NCBI GenBank assembly: GCA_938018185.1
Contig: CALIIW010000062.1
Location: 1-56,048, forward strand
DNA: 56,048 bases
Direction of reading: 5' to 3'
DNA from: an uncultured Saprospiraceae bacterium
GTDB lineage: Bacteria > Bacteroidota > Bacteroidia > Chitinophagales > Saprospiraceae
Under the pieces are notes generated by a model, which was not told the origin of the DNA, did no database searches, and saw only the letters and a program-made list of their open reading frames with translations. Positions 26,799 through 36,800 of this stretch are shown one piece after another. The position numbers and the translations under genes are program-made. Numbering within the stretch: position 1 is the first letter of the stretch; the number at the start of each line of letters is the position of its first letter.

Positions 26799-27488
26799 TT
26801 AGCTTGAGCTGCCTTTGCTTATCTTGCCTTTAGCCAAGGCAAGTACTTTATTGAATTGTTCTTCTATGCTCAGATTGGTGTTATCAATCAAAATAGCATC
26901 TTCAGCTTGAAAAAGGGGAGAGTCTTCTCTGGTTGAATCGATAAAGTCCCTTTCGTGCAGATTGTTTTTAATTTCTTCAAAAGAAACAGTAATTCCTTTT
27001 GCCATAAGTTCCTCATATCTGCGTTTGGTTCTAATTTCTATATCTGCCGTAACAAAAATCTTCAATTCAGCATCTGGAAAAACAACTGTACCTATATCAC
27101 GTCCGTCCATGACAACAGATTTGTTCCTTCCTAAATACTGCTGATGTTCTACTAATTTTCGTCGAACTTCCGGTATGGCCGCAACAACACTGACGTTTTC
27201 AGAGACGTACATTCTCCTAATATCATCTTCTACATTACTTCCATTCAAGTAGGTAATGTTTTTGCCATTTATGAATCTAAATTCGATATTTATATCAGAC
27301 AAGGCCTTTTTTACATCAAAGACAGCATCCCCTTTAACAAGGTCATTGTTTAGGATATATAAGGTAACTGCCCGATACATTGCACCAGAATCGATGTAGG
27401 TATAATTGAGGGATTTAGCTAAATCTTGAGCTAATGTACTTTTACCGCAAGAGGAATAGCCATCTATTGCTATATTAATTGGATTCAC
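26799..27488 (-). CDS. cmk: Cytidylate kinase
   Basis: Cmk phosphorylates CMP and dCMP with ATP in the cytoplasm. The P-loop is GYSSCGKST (about residues 9-17), followed by IDSGAMYRAV and, further on, MDGRDIGTVVFPDAELK with the conserved nucleotide-binding residues. The RTKRRYEELMAKG segment provides the lid arginines. The length of 229 residues is standard. It lies 57 bases downstream of the 503-residue helical protein gene. No separate promoter consensus was found, so the two may share a transcript. Confidence 0.96.
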   Translation of the reverse strand: MNPINIAIDGYSSCGKSTLAQDLAKSLNYTYIDSGAMYRAVTLYILNNDLVKGDAVFDVKKALSDINIEFRFINGKNITYLNGSNVEDDIRRMYVSENVSVVAAIPEVRRKLVEHQQYLGRNKSVVMDGRDIGTVVFPDAELKIFVTADIEIRTKRRYEELMAKGITVSFEEIKNNLHERDFIDSTREDSPLFQAEDAILIDNTNLSIEEQFNKVLALAKGKISKGSSS

Positions 27489-27545
27489 TAAGCACTTATT
27501 ATTAGAATGTAAAAGTACCTATTAAAATAGAAAATCTAGTGATTC

Positions 27546-29057
27546 TTAACTCAATTTAGCTAAAATCATCTTCCAGAGCTTTTCGTATGGAATAACCTCT
27601 ATTTCGGAGGCTAAGCCCCTATATAACATAGGTTTTTCTAATAATCTGTTGTAGTATTTTTCAACGTTTGAAAGTTTGGCAGGTTGAAATTCAGCTTTGT
27701 TTAATTGTTGTAGCAATCGAATAAATTGAATTACTCTGAAATATTCTTCTTTCTTTAGTTGACGATTTGCATAGTTTTTAAGCCTATCTATCCTTTCATC
27801 AGCTGCATTGAAACTCTTTTTGTCTATGAAGAAAAGGAGTTGAGCAACAACTAATAAAACTGTAAATATTCTTTGATCTTTTGGGTATAAAATAGGATCA
27901 TTTAAGAATCTAGACACTCTAAAAGTTTTTCTTCTTTGAGCCTCTAGGATTGGGTTTGACTTTCCTTGAGATTCAATTATAAAATTGAGATATACATCGT
28001 AGATCTTCCATTTTTCTTTAGTAATTGCAGAAAGCTTTTTAAATTTACTATGAGAAATAGCTTCATAATAAATGGCTATTGCATTAATGTAATTGTCTGT
28101 ATGTATGGCTGAAAAAAGGTAATACTCCATAAACTCAAACCAAGTATCAGATCCTTTTGGAAATGATTGCAGACATTTTTCTGCATTGATTTTACCGTTT
28201 TGCCAGTCTTTTAAATGAAGGTATGCTGACATCTTTTTTAACTGAAAGGTTGCCAACTTGTCTATTTGATAGTAGCTAGGATTTTCTTCTATGTATTTTT
28301 CAGCTCGTATGCAAACTTCTAACATGGAATTAAAATCCATAAGCATCTCATAACGATATGCCCAAACTAAATACATATTGTAAATTACAACAGGTGATTC
28401 ATAAATTTCTGAAAGCCCCACAAGAGCATCGCAGTACGTGTCAATTTTTTCTTCTAAATTTTGATTTTTTGAAGGTGGCTTATAATAATTCATTATTACT
28501 CGTTGGTACAATTCTTCTGATCGAATTTCAGCATCGAGTACATTTGAAAACTGCTTGATATGGCTATCATATTCCTCGTAAGACTTTTCATCTGAAATTT
28601 CGGCAGAATGCTTTCTTAATATTCTTGAACAATTTACTATTACATCTGCAAATTTGAACTTTAAAGCTACAGTAAGAATATGTTTTGCTAATGAAGCGGA
28701 AGTTGTTTGCGCATTATTTGATAATAGAATCTTGACTAGTGTCCAATCCTTGTTGCAAGAATAATAGGCTCTATCATATGTTGAGGTAGAAGGTAAATTA
28801 ACATCAAGAAAGAATAGGGTGTTAAGTAGCCTTTTTCTAAAACGAGATTTTAATTGGCGATATTTATCATCCGTAGGGCTACAACTGTACAAAAATGAAG
28901 CGGCATCTCTATCATTTTTAAATTTCCCCACCATCAGGGCTTCGTAAAAGTCGTTAAATTTAGAATTTTTATGTTTTAAAGAATGATCATCAAAGATTTC
29001 AATCTTTCTGACTTTTTTCTTTGTAACTATTTTCGAAATCTCAATAAGATTTTTCAT
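27546..29057 (-). CDS. Helical repeat protein of unknown function
   Basis: I do not recognise the family. The 503-residue product is largely alpha-helical, without signal peptide or membrane segment, and has a pattern reminiscent of degenerate TPR or other helical repeats. Examples are residues about 225-345 with YNMYLVWAYRYEMLMDF, QLKKMSAYLHLKDWQNG and YYLFSAIHTDNYINAIAIYY. The N-terminus is basic. It may be a cytoplasmic scaffold. An exact -7 box is found at 29121-29128, which gives a leader of about 58 bases that contains a small GGTAC/GTACC hairpin. Confidence 0.75.
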   Translation of the reverse strand: MKNLIEISKIVTKKKVRKIEIFDDHSLKHKNSKFNDFYEALMVGKFKNDRDAASFLYSCSPTDDKYRQLKSRFRKRLLNTLFFLDVNLPSTSTYDRAYYSCNKDWTLVKILLSNNAQTTSASLAKHILTVALKFKFADVIVNCSRILRKHSAEISDEKSYEEYDSHIKQFSNVLDAEIRSEELYQRVIMNYYKPPSKNQNLEEKIDTYCDALVGLSEIYESPVVIYNMYLVWAYRYEMLMDFNSMLEVCIRAEKYIEENPSYYQIDKLATFQLKKMSAYLHLKDWQNGKINAEKCLQSFPKGSDTWFEFMEYYLFSAIHTDNYINAIAIYYEAISHSKFKKLSAITKEKWKIYDVYLNFIIESQGKSNPILEAQRRKTFRVSRFLNDPILYPKDQRIFTVLLVVAQLLFFIDKKSFNAADERIDRLKNYANRQLKKEEYFRVIQFIRLLQQLNKAEFQPAKLSNVEKYYNRLLEKPMLYRGLASEIEVIPYEKLWKMILAKLS

Positions 29058-29120
29058 TCAATTTTTTTTGAGGTACGATGTGTACCATATAACCCAACAA
29101 TATATACACCTTGATATTAA

Positions 29121-29128
29121 CAAAGATA
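29121..29128 (-). promoter_or_regulatory. Predicted -7 box of the helical repeat gene
   Basis: On the minus strand this reads TATCTTTG, an exact match to TAnnTTTG, 63 bases upstream of the ATG at 29057. No -33 TTTG at the expected spacing was seen. Confidence 0.55.
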
Positions 29129-29284
29129 ATGTCACATTTGGTGCAGTAAATGAATACGTTTAATTAAAGATTTTGATACCAAAATAAATGTTAAAATTTA
29201 TTTTAGCTCCTTACTTTGAATCTAAATCATAGCAAAGAAAATCCGTGTTTAGGTGCCTTTTAGTTTAGGTGTTGTTTTTTGGGG

Positions 29285-29354
29285 GTCACAACAAGCCTGA
29301 AAGTGTATTAAAAAAAAAAAAATATGAATTCAGGCTATGATTCATATTTGTGAC
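29285..29354 (-). repeat. Nested inverted repeats around a poly-A run
   Basis: The outer arms are GTCACAA (29285-29291) and TTGTGAC (29348-29354); the inner arms are GCCTGAA (29295-29301) and TTCAGGC (29329-29335). Overlapping the inner right arm is a separate 10-base inverted repeat, AAATATGAAT (29320-29329) with ATTCATATTT (29340-29349). It sits next to a run of 13 A residues (29310-29322), so on the minus strand it looks like a hairpin followed by T residues. The two foldings exclude each other in part. Confidence 0.6.
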
Positions 29355-29397
29355 ATCAAAATAAGACATTTTTTTTACTAATGCAAGATTAAGCAAT

Positions 29398-29432
29398 AAA
29401 AAAAGATGCAGCCAATATTCTCGACTGCATCT
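29398..29432 (-). terminator. Rho-independent terminator of the DUF2795 gene
   Basis: AGATGCAG (29404-29411) pairs with CTGCATCT (29425-29432). On the minus strand a run of seven T residues follows. It lies 30 bases downstream of the stop at 29463. Confidence 0.85.
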
Positions 29433-29462
29433 CTTGTAATTTTTATTTAATTGACTGAATAG

Positions 29463-29684
29463 TTAATATTCATCCTCATTGAAGAGAAAATCATCTTTTC
29501 TAGGATAATCTGGCCAAATATCCTCCATAGATTCATAAACTTCTCCTTCATCTTCAATCAATTGAAGATTTTCGATTACCTCCAATGGGGCTCCCGATCT
29601 TATGGCATAGTCAATTAGTTCATCTCTTGTTGCTGGCCAAGGTGCATCTTCAAGATTATGTGCTAATTCTAAGGTCCAATACAT
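29463..29684 (-). CDS. DUF2795 family protein
   Basis: The 73-residue acidic protein carries the conserved text WTLELAHNLEDAPWPATRDE, LIDYAIRSGAPLEVIENLQ and a C-terminal YPRKDDFLFNEDEY. It matches small DUF2795 proteins that are strongly conserved in Bacteroidota. The function is unknown. It should be cytoplasmic; there is no signal peptide. It has its own promoter (29779-29809) and terminator (29398-29432), so it is transcribed as a single gene. Confidence 0.88.
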   Translation of the reverse strand: MYWTLELAHNLEDAPWPATRDELIDYAIRSGAPLEVIENLQLIEDEGEVYESMEDIWPDYPRKDDFLFNEDEY

Positions 29685-29778
29685 TTTAATAAATTATAAG
29701 CAATGTAAAAATATTGTTATGGTAACAAACGCTACCTTAAATAGTTTCTGATTCAAATTTCATACCCCTATTTGGCGG

Positions 29779-29809
29779 CAAATGTAGTAAACTAAATTTA
29801 CTATTTCAA
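29779..29809 (-). promoter_or_regulatory. Promoter of the DUF2795 gene
   Basis: On the minus strand TTG (29807-29809) is followed after 20 bases by TACATTTG (29779-29786), an exact -7 consensus at correct spacing. The leader would be about 90 bases long, which is long for a 73-codon gene. Confidence 0.6.
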
Positions 29810-29858
29810 TACTTTAAATATTTAATAAATTTTAACTCCTAATTGAATGATCTTCAAA

Positions 29859-31049
29859 CTACTTGTAAGCATCAAGAACTTGATAGGAGCTATTCTGATA
29901 TTCTTTGGGTAAACTACCAACACTTGAGCTATTGAAAGGGCCTGTAGGGTCGCAAAAATAGTATTTTCTTCCATCGTAGCTTAAAGGGGAGCCTAAGTTC
30001 GTACTACTTGCCACTGCAATGGTCAGATGATCTGGTAAAGCAACAATTAACATAGGTAGATCAATTGATTCTCGGCAAAGATTATAGAATAAAGCACATC
30101 TATCTTCACAGTCAGAAAAACGGTGAAAAAAGACTTCTTCGGCTATCATGGGTTTACTTTTCCCAAAAGATGCATGATCCTCTTTGTACGTAAACCCTTT
30201 TCTAGTAAAACTAACTAAGAATTCAAGTTGTTCTTTTTCGCTCCTATTTTTTAGCTCTTCTTTGAGTTGAGGTATTAATGTTTTTTTTGTTAGATCGGAA
30301 AAAGGAACTTTCAAATAGTCTTGCTCTTGGATAAAAGGATAATTGTTCATCAATTCAATCAAACTGAGATCTATTTCAAAGTCAAATAGTATTTGTTCTT
30401 CTTTATATTTAAAATCTACTTGAATGTTTTTTTTCTTAGGACTAAAACTTGGTAGCTTACTCAAGCTAAATTGAAAAGACTTTCCGTTTTTACTAGGTCT
30501 AAAATCTAAAAGATATACTTGAGACTGATATTCATTTTGTCGTAATCTGGTATCTGTTAAATTGACAAATGTTCTATTTAAATCTTGAATCATAGATACT
30601 TCAAACATTTCTTCATTGGAATATGCATAGATCCATAAATTGCCATTCAAATAAGAAAGCCTAGTATCGTAGCCACTTTGATTTAATAAAAACCAACTTA
30701 ATAATTCAATTTGCTTTGAATCTTTGTCAGGATATCCTATACTAATGCTTTTGAAAAGCAATTCATAATACAACCAATCATTTAGGTTCAAAACGCTTTG
30801 ATAATGAGCTAATTGGGACAATATAGGATTGAATGCTTGGGCGTCAATACTGTTGTAAAAACGGATGATGCCATCTTCAGAGATATCCACTCGTCCACAT
30901 TCAAAACCACAATTTTCAAAATCAATTTGAATGGACTGATCATAAAAGTCAAAGGTCCTTATAGAGCTAGATGCTTTACTGGCGAAAGTTAGGCCTAATA
31001 AAATCAGGAAGAACGTAATATGAAGAAACGATGATTTACTAAATGTCAA
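29859..31049 (-). CDS. Secreted transglutaminase-like protein
   Basis: The 396-residue product has an N-terminal signal peptide (hydrophobic residues about 9-24). Its C-terminal ~120 residues match the transglutaminase/cysteine protease fold: FSDCEDRCALFYNL with Cys314 as likely nucleophile, LPDHLTIAVA with the histidine, and YFCDPTGPF with the aspartate. The middle part is beta-rich and unassigned. It may crosslink or cleave proteins in the periplasm; the substrate is unknown. The only possible start before the signal peptide is TTG at 31049, since an in-frame stop lies at 31065-31067 (TAA on the minus strand). It follows queA on the same strand. Confidence 0.78.
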   Translation of the reverse strand: MTFSKSSFLHITFFLILLGLTFASKASSSIRTFDFYDQSIQIDFENCGFECGRVDISEDGIIRFYNSIDAQAFNPILSQLAHYQSVLNLNDWLYYELLFKSISIGYPDKDSKQIELLSWFLLNQSGYDTRLSYLNGNLWIYAYSNEEMFEVSMIQDLNRTFVNLTDTRLRQNEYQSQVYLLDFRPSKNGKSFQFSLSKLPSFSPKKKNIQVDFKYKEEQILFDFEIDLSLIELMNNYPFIQEQDYLKVPFSDLTKKTLIPQLKEELKNRSEKEQLEFLVSFTRKGFTYKEDHASFGKSKPMIAEEVFFHRFSDCEDRCALFYNLCRESIDLPMLIVALPDHLTIAVASSTNLGSPLSYDGRKYYFCDPTGPFNSSSVGSLPKEYQNSSYQVLDAYK

Positions 31050-31139
31050 AAGCTGTTTATAAAGTTATGCGAATAATGTACACTATTATTTTAACAAAAT
31101 ACCGAATAAATTTATTTCACTTAGCATGTTAAGGAATAA

Positions 31140-32204
31140 TTAAATTATCATCATTGCATCACCGTAGCTATAAAACTTATATTTTTTCTTTATTGCTTGG
31201 GCATAAGCTTCCATAATTAGATCATATCCTCCAAAAGCACATACCATTATCAATAAGCTGGATTTTGGTAGGTGTAAGTTAGTAATCATGCAATTGGCAA
31301 TATTGAACTCATATGGCGGATAAATAAATTTGTTTGTCCAACCACCAGAAATCTTTAGATTTCTTTCTGCAGAAACAGCTGATTCGATAGCTCTCATAGA
31401 AGTTGTTCCTACCGCACAGATTTTCTTTCTGTTTTTGATGGCAGCATTTACTTTTTCAACAGCTTGATCTGTAATATTGTAGTATTCTGCATCCATTTTG
31501 TGCTTTGAAAGGTCTTCCACTTCAATGTTTCGGAATGTTCCTAGACCAATATGCAATGTCAATTCCGCAAAATCGATTCCTTTTAATTCAAGCCTTTTCA
31601 TTAACTCCTTACTAAAATGGAGGCCTGCTGTTGGCGCAGCTACCGCACCTATTTCCTTTGCGTAAATTGTTTGGTATCTTTCCTTATCCAATTGAGTAGC
31701 CTTTCTGTCTATATATTTTGGCAAAGGCGTATTCCCTAAGGAATGAAGCTCTTTTTGAAATTCTTCATCAGTTCCTTCAAATAGAAATCTAATGGTTCTT
31801 CCTCTAGAAGTAGTATTATCAACAACTTCTGCTACCAAAATATCATTATCTTCAGGATCACTGAAGTATAATTTATTTCCCACTCTGATTTTTCTAGCAG
31901 GATCTACCAAAACATCCCATAATCTTGCCTCTGGATTAAGCTCCCTTAGCAAGAATACTTCGATGCTAGCTCCAGTTTTTTCCTTTCTACCATAAAGTCT
32001 AGCAGGAAAAACTTTTGTGTTGTTAAATATCAAAGTATCCTTATCGTCAAAATAGGACAGCATGTCTTTGAATATCTTATGTTCGATCTTGCCAGTTTCT
32101 CTATGGACAACCATTAATTTACTTTCATCCCTTATATCTTGAGGATGTTGAGAAATTAATTTTTCAGGAAGCTCGAAATTGAATTGTGATAACTTTGAAC
32201 GCAT
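31140..32204 (-). CDS. queA: S-adenosylmethionine:tRNA ribosyltransferase-isomerase
   Basis: QueA transfers the ribosyl part of SAM to 7-aminomethyl-7-deazaguanine in tRNA, making epoxyqueuosine. Conserved blocks include [12 protein letters not shown] near the N-terminus, [48 protein letters not shown] and [12 protein letters not shown]. The length of 354 residues is normal. An exact -7 box (32233-32240) lies 28 bases upstream. Other queuosine genes are not in this window. Confidence 0.97.
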   Translation of the reverse strand: MRSKLSQFNFELPEKLISQHPQDIRDESKLMVVHRETGKIEHKIFKDMLSYFDDKDTLIFNNTKVFPARLYGRKEKTGASIEVFLLRELNPEARLWDVLVDPARKIRVGNKLYFSDPEDNDILVAEVVDNTTSRGRTIRFLFEGTDEEFQKELHSLGNTPLPKYIDRKATQLDKERYQTIYAKEIGAVAAPTAGLHFSKELMKRLELKGIDFAELTLHIGLGTFRNIEVEDLSKHKMDAEYYNITDQAVEKVNAAIKNRKKICAVGTTSMRAIESAVSAERNLKISGGWTNKFIYPPYEFNIANCMITNLHLPKSSLLIMVCAFGGYDLIMEAYAQAIKKKYKFYSYGDAMMII

Positions 32205-32232
32205 AGAGATTTGCTATTTTTTAAAATGTGTG

Positions 32233-32240
32233 CAAAGATA
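32233..32240 (-). promoter_or_regulatory. Predicted -7 box of queA
   Basis: On the minus strand this reads TATCTTTG, an exact match to TAnnTTTG, with a predicted leader of about 23 bases. A -33 TTTG at standard spacing was not found. Confidence 0.6.
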
Positions 32241-32412
32241 AAAATATTACAAAATAAAATGGATAATACTTTTAAATCCTTGCTCAATCGACTAATTAAT
32301 TATTATTTGTGGTTTTTAGGAATACTTTGGTGTCAAAAGAAACACTGTTTATCGAAAAGATGCCAAATGCGGATCAAATGTCCTTACCTTTAATACAATC
32401 TAAAAGAGACAA

Positions 32413-33663
32413 ATGTTTACAATTTTCAAAATAATGTTTGAAAGTCTGAGATTGGCCATACATGAGCTGATCTCTAATAAATTAAGGACCTTTCTTTCTT
32501 TATTGGGAATTACAATAGGCATATTTTGTATAATCTGCGTATTATCTGCAGTAGACTCTCTGGAGGATAATGTTAGGTCTAGTTTCGCAAAGCTTGGAAA
32601 TGATGTCATTTATGTCAGAAAATTTTCTTGGGAAGATAGTTTTGAAAAATGGTGGCAGTACATTAGAAGACCAAATCCCAATCTTGAAGACTTTGAAGCT
32701 GTTAGAGAAAAATGTAAAGGAGCAAAAACAACCTCTTTTCACGCTGTTATTGGCTTTAAAACCCTAAAATATAAATCTAGATCAGCTTCCAATGTTGTAG
32801 TCATTGGCAGTACTCCTGATTTTAGCGATATGTTTAGTGTTCAATTTGCAAAAGGTAGAAACCTCACTGCTTCAGAATTTAATTCTGGAAAAAAGAAATT
32901 AATTCTAGGCCATAATGTGGCGGAGACCTTATTTGAACGAATCGAACCGGTCGGAAAGATTGTCAAGATGTATGGCCAAAAATATCAAGTTGTCGGCGTG
33001 ATTGAAAAATCAGGCGATGATGTAATAAATGTAGCAGACTTTGATGATTGTGTTTTAATTTCTGTAGCCTCTGCAGCGACAATGGTTAATCTTAGGTCCA
33101 GATTTGTTATGGAAACTTCAGTGAATGTTCAGGCCAAAGAGGGAATCACTATGGATGATCTAAAAGATGAGGTAACTGGAATATTAAGAGCCAAGCATAG
33201 ATTAAAGCCGCAGCAGGAAGAAGATTTTTCTTTAAATGAAATTTCTATGATGACAAACTTATTAGATCAAGTATTTGTGGTTCTTAATTTGGTTGGCCTT
33301 TTTATTGGAGGATTCGCTATGATTGTAGGCATGTTTAGTGTTGCTAACATTATGTTTGTATCTGTAAAAGAAAGAACGAGCCTTATTGGGATTAAAAAGG
33401 CTATAGGGGCTCAGAGATGGGTTATTTTGCTTGAATTTTTAATCGAGTCCATTATTCTCTGCATTTTAGGCGGACTGCTAGGGCTTGCTTTGGTTTATAT
33501 AGTTATTGAATTAGCATCAAAATTCGCTGGTTTTAATATGTTTATGTCTTGGAAAAATATTTTTATAGGAGTTGGGATTTCGATTTTTGTGGGAATTGTT
33601 TCAGGCTTGATTCCAGCTATTATTGCTTCAAAAATGGATCCGGTGGAAGCAATTAGATCTTAA
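32413..33663 (+). CDS. ABC transporter permease, MacB/FtsX type
   Basis: The 416-residue product has the architecture of MacB-type permeases. There is one N-terminal helix (NKLRTFLSLLGITIGIFCII, about residues 25-44), then a large periplasmic MacB_PCD domain (about 50-280), then three C-terminal helices of the FtsX domain, including FIGGFAMIVGMFSVANIMFV and the coupling segment VKERTSLIGIKKAIGA. Such proteins work as mechanotransmitters with a separate ATPase, for export or lipoprotein release. No ATPase gene is adjacent, so the partner is elsewhere. A second ATG at 32434 (MFESLRLAIHEL) is an equally good start. TACCTTTA at 32385-32392 is a near-consensus -7 box. Confidence 0.9.
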   Translation: MFTIFKIMFESLRLAIHELISNKLRTFLSLLGITIGIFCIICVLSAVDSLEDNVRSSFAKLGNDVIYVRKFSWEDSFEKWWQYIRRPNPNLEDFEAVREKCKGAKTTSFHAVIGFKTLKYKSRSASNVVVIGSTPDFSDMFSVQFAKGRNLTASEFNSGKKKLILGHNVAETLFERIEPVGKIVKMYGQKYQVVGVIEKSGDDVINVADFDDCVLISVASAATMVNLRSRFVMETSVNVQAKEGITMDDLKDEVTGILRAKHRLKPQQEEDFSLNEISMMTNLLDQVFVVLNLVGLFIGGFAMIVGMFSVANIMFVSVKERTSLIGIKKAIGAQRWVILLEFLIESIILCILGGLLGLALVYIVIELASKFAGFNMFMSWKNIFIGVGISIFVGIVSGLIPAIIASKMDPVEAIRS

Positions 33664-33840
33664 ATCTTTTACCCCGTCACATTTTAATCACAAATTACCA
33701 TACTTAGACTTATTAGCAATATACATACATTACAATTTATGTATTTCAGGTACTGAATAAAAGTATTTTGAGATTTGTTTCACTTCGTTACATATTATTA
33801 TTTGTTTAATTTATTACAACTTTTACCTAATTCTATAGTA

Positions 33841-33848
33841 TAAGTTTG
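33841..33848 (+). promoter_or_regulatory. Predicted -7 box of the 2944-residue cargo gene
   Basis: TAAGTTTG is an exact match to TAnnTTTG. The predicted leader before the ATG at 33875 is about 22 bases. No properly spaced -33 TTTG was found; a TTTG at 33801 is too far. Confidence 0.55.
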
Positions 33849-33874
33849 ACATAGAAAAACAAATTTAAAAACTA

Positions 33875-36800
33875 ATGAATTACAAACAATTGAAATTCAT
33901 ACGTAAGGGGTTCGTCCCTTTGCATATTGCGGCAATGGTAATCATAGCTTTCAGCATGATTCAAAATTCACTTCTTGCAGAAGGAAGTGTTGACTTCAGA
34001 TCTGACCCTGGATATCGACTATTTTATTTTGCAGAAAAATACCAGCAAATAAAAGTTTATGCTGGGGTAGGGGAATTTATTAATATGGGCTCATCACATA
34101 TTGGCATTTCTGGGGGGACAATGTCAATTTATAGACCAGATGGGACCCTTCATACCGTATTCAACAACAATGGTGCTACTGCGGGACTTGGAATTATCAA
34201 TAATGATGTTGAAGAATTAAATGGACCGACAGGCGGAGGAACAACAGTGGGGCCAGGTTATATACCTGGAGTTGTCGAAGTACAAAATGGGGAAGAAGGT
34301 ATTTGGACAGTTCTATTAGAATATCCTTTTTACAATAATGTTGGATTTTCAAACTTATTAAATTCTGATCCTTGGAGCCGTTCAATACATCAGCCAACTA
34401 TTAGAAGAGTTGTATTGGCGTGGGATATAACTGTTTCTCAAAATGGCGCTGGAAATAATGGAGGTAACCTTTTAACGGGCAGAGTATATTCTAATGAATA
34501 TCAATCCATTGTTAATCAAAATGGGAATTTAGCTTCTCCTTCTTATTATCTATTAACCTCGGACGGATATCAATATGAAATTGGATTTGATAATATTGAT
34601 CCATGGGGCTTTCCCGTTTTTAGCAACACTTGGGGAGTTGTTGATAATGGTGATTTAATCCAACCTACTTATAAAACACATATGGAGGACAATGTTCTTA
34701 GGTCTGACGATCCTAGTTCATGGCTAAATGACCAAAAATATCTTTACGAACCTCAAGCAAAGGACATTGATGAGATCACAAATAACAAGGTGTTTTTTAA
34801 TTTACCAGATCCGTCAATGCCATCATTGGCCTTGGTAACTGATATAAAAGGTCCAAATAGGACAGGTGTAAATGATACGCACACAACATGGTTGTACATT
34901 ATACCAACTCCGGTTGTTCTAGACCTTAAAGACTTAAATTTGGTAGGGGTTGATAATGAAGGAAATCCTCTTCCAGATGGAGTTCTTGCACAAAATTTTG
35001 GCGCTTTCATAGATTATGAAACAAACATTGCGGGGACAGCAACATTAACAGTTGATATAAATAATGATGGAATCTTTGGAAATGAATCAGATAGAATAAT
35101 TTATAAAAGAGCAAAGGTTGGATCTGGAACTATATTTTGGGATGGTAAGGATAATAGTGGCAATATTCTTCCTCTTGGTCTCAATCAAACTTTAGATATT
35201 ACCTTAGAAATTGCTGGAGGAGAATTACACCTCATGATGACGGATATTGAAAATGTAGAAGGAGGGGTAAATTTTACAAGAATAAATGGAGAAAATGCTC
35301 CTGTCAGTACATATTTGTATAATCATGAAAACATAGGTGGGCCAATCAGTGGAAATAATCCATTGAACCCAGAGCCTACAGAATTACCATACTCTTACAG
35401 TAATAATTTAGGAGATAATGCAATTTTCGATTATTGGACATATGTCAAGTATGCCTCTAAAACAGGTTCAGTATTAGTTGATATCGTTAGCGATCCTTCA
35501 CTTATTTCTGTAGATACAGATAATGACGGTGTAAGAGATGATGATGACATTGATGATGATAATGATGGTATTCCAGATGTACGAGAATTATGTCCTATTC
35601 AAACTGATTATGGTTGTCTACCCAATGGAATGAATCCAGCAAATGATGCAGATTCTGATGGCATTCCTAACTATAAAGATGCCAACGATCCTGCCATTGG
35701 ATTTACTTGCGTGGACAATAATAATGATGGAGAATGCGATATAATTCCAGCAATATATGACCTTGATGGAGACAACATACCTAACCATTTAGATCTTGAT
35801 TCTGACAATGATGGAATCAGCGATTTATTTGAAGCAAATCATCAAATGCAAGATGCAGATGGAGATGGTAGGATAGATGGTACAAAAGATGAGTTTGGTG
35901 ACAATGGACTCTTTAATGTGATAGCCACAAACGCAAATGATTTTGAAGCAACTGAAAATTATACAGTAAATGATGCAGATCAAGACGGTGTCATGGATGC
36001 CATGGATTTAGATTCTGATAATGATGGTTTGCATGATATGGCTGAAGCAGGTTTTGCTACTATTGATCAAAATAACAATGGCACTTTTGATATTGGAGAG
36101 ACTAATATTTTCTTTGATGCTACCGGTGTCGCTTCTTTTATTAGTTTCCAAGTTACTGGACAGGCAATCCCAAATCCAATCGATTCAGATAATGATGAAA
36201 TTGTAAATTATAGAGACCTCGATTCAGATAATGATGGCATAACGGATGTAGTAGAGGGAGGTAATGAAGATGTCGATGAAGATGGAGAAATTGGGAAAGG
36301 CTCTTTAACGGTTAATATCAATGGAGTTCCAATTTCAGATGAGGATGGGAATACAGTGGTGTCGACCTCTATGCTCGACAACCAAGACAATGATGCTTAC
36401 CCTAACTATATTGATCATGATTCAGATAATGATGGAATTCATGATACAGCTGAAGCTGGATATACGGATACAGACAATGACGGGTTTGCTGGAGCAGGAA
36501 ACTTAACTACTACAAGTAATGGTTTGATTTCTCTTGATGTAGAAGGGGCATTCTCTTACAATAATCCTTTAGATTTAGATACAGATGCAATTCCTAACTA
36601 TCTAGATATGGATAGTGATAATGATGGGATACATGATGTAGCAGAAGGAGGTAATGAAGATCCTGACGACGATGGAACTATTGGTTTAAATTTTCCAAAT
36701 ACAAATAATTTTGGAGTCCCAATTTCTGACAACAGTGGGAATACTTTTATGTCAAGTTCTTTTCCAACTTCATCAGATACTGATCCAATACCTGACTACC

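Larger units (their letters stand above)
29058..29462. other. Intergenic region with promoter, hairpins and a terminator
   Basis: This 405-base interval contains the promoter of the helical repeat gene (29121-29128) and an AT-only hairpin with 9-base arms (AAAATAAAT 29181-29189 and ATTTATTTT 29196-29204). It also contains the nested inverted repeats at 29285-29354 and the DUF2795 terminator at 29398-29432. No protein-coding gene was seen. Confidence 0.7.
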
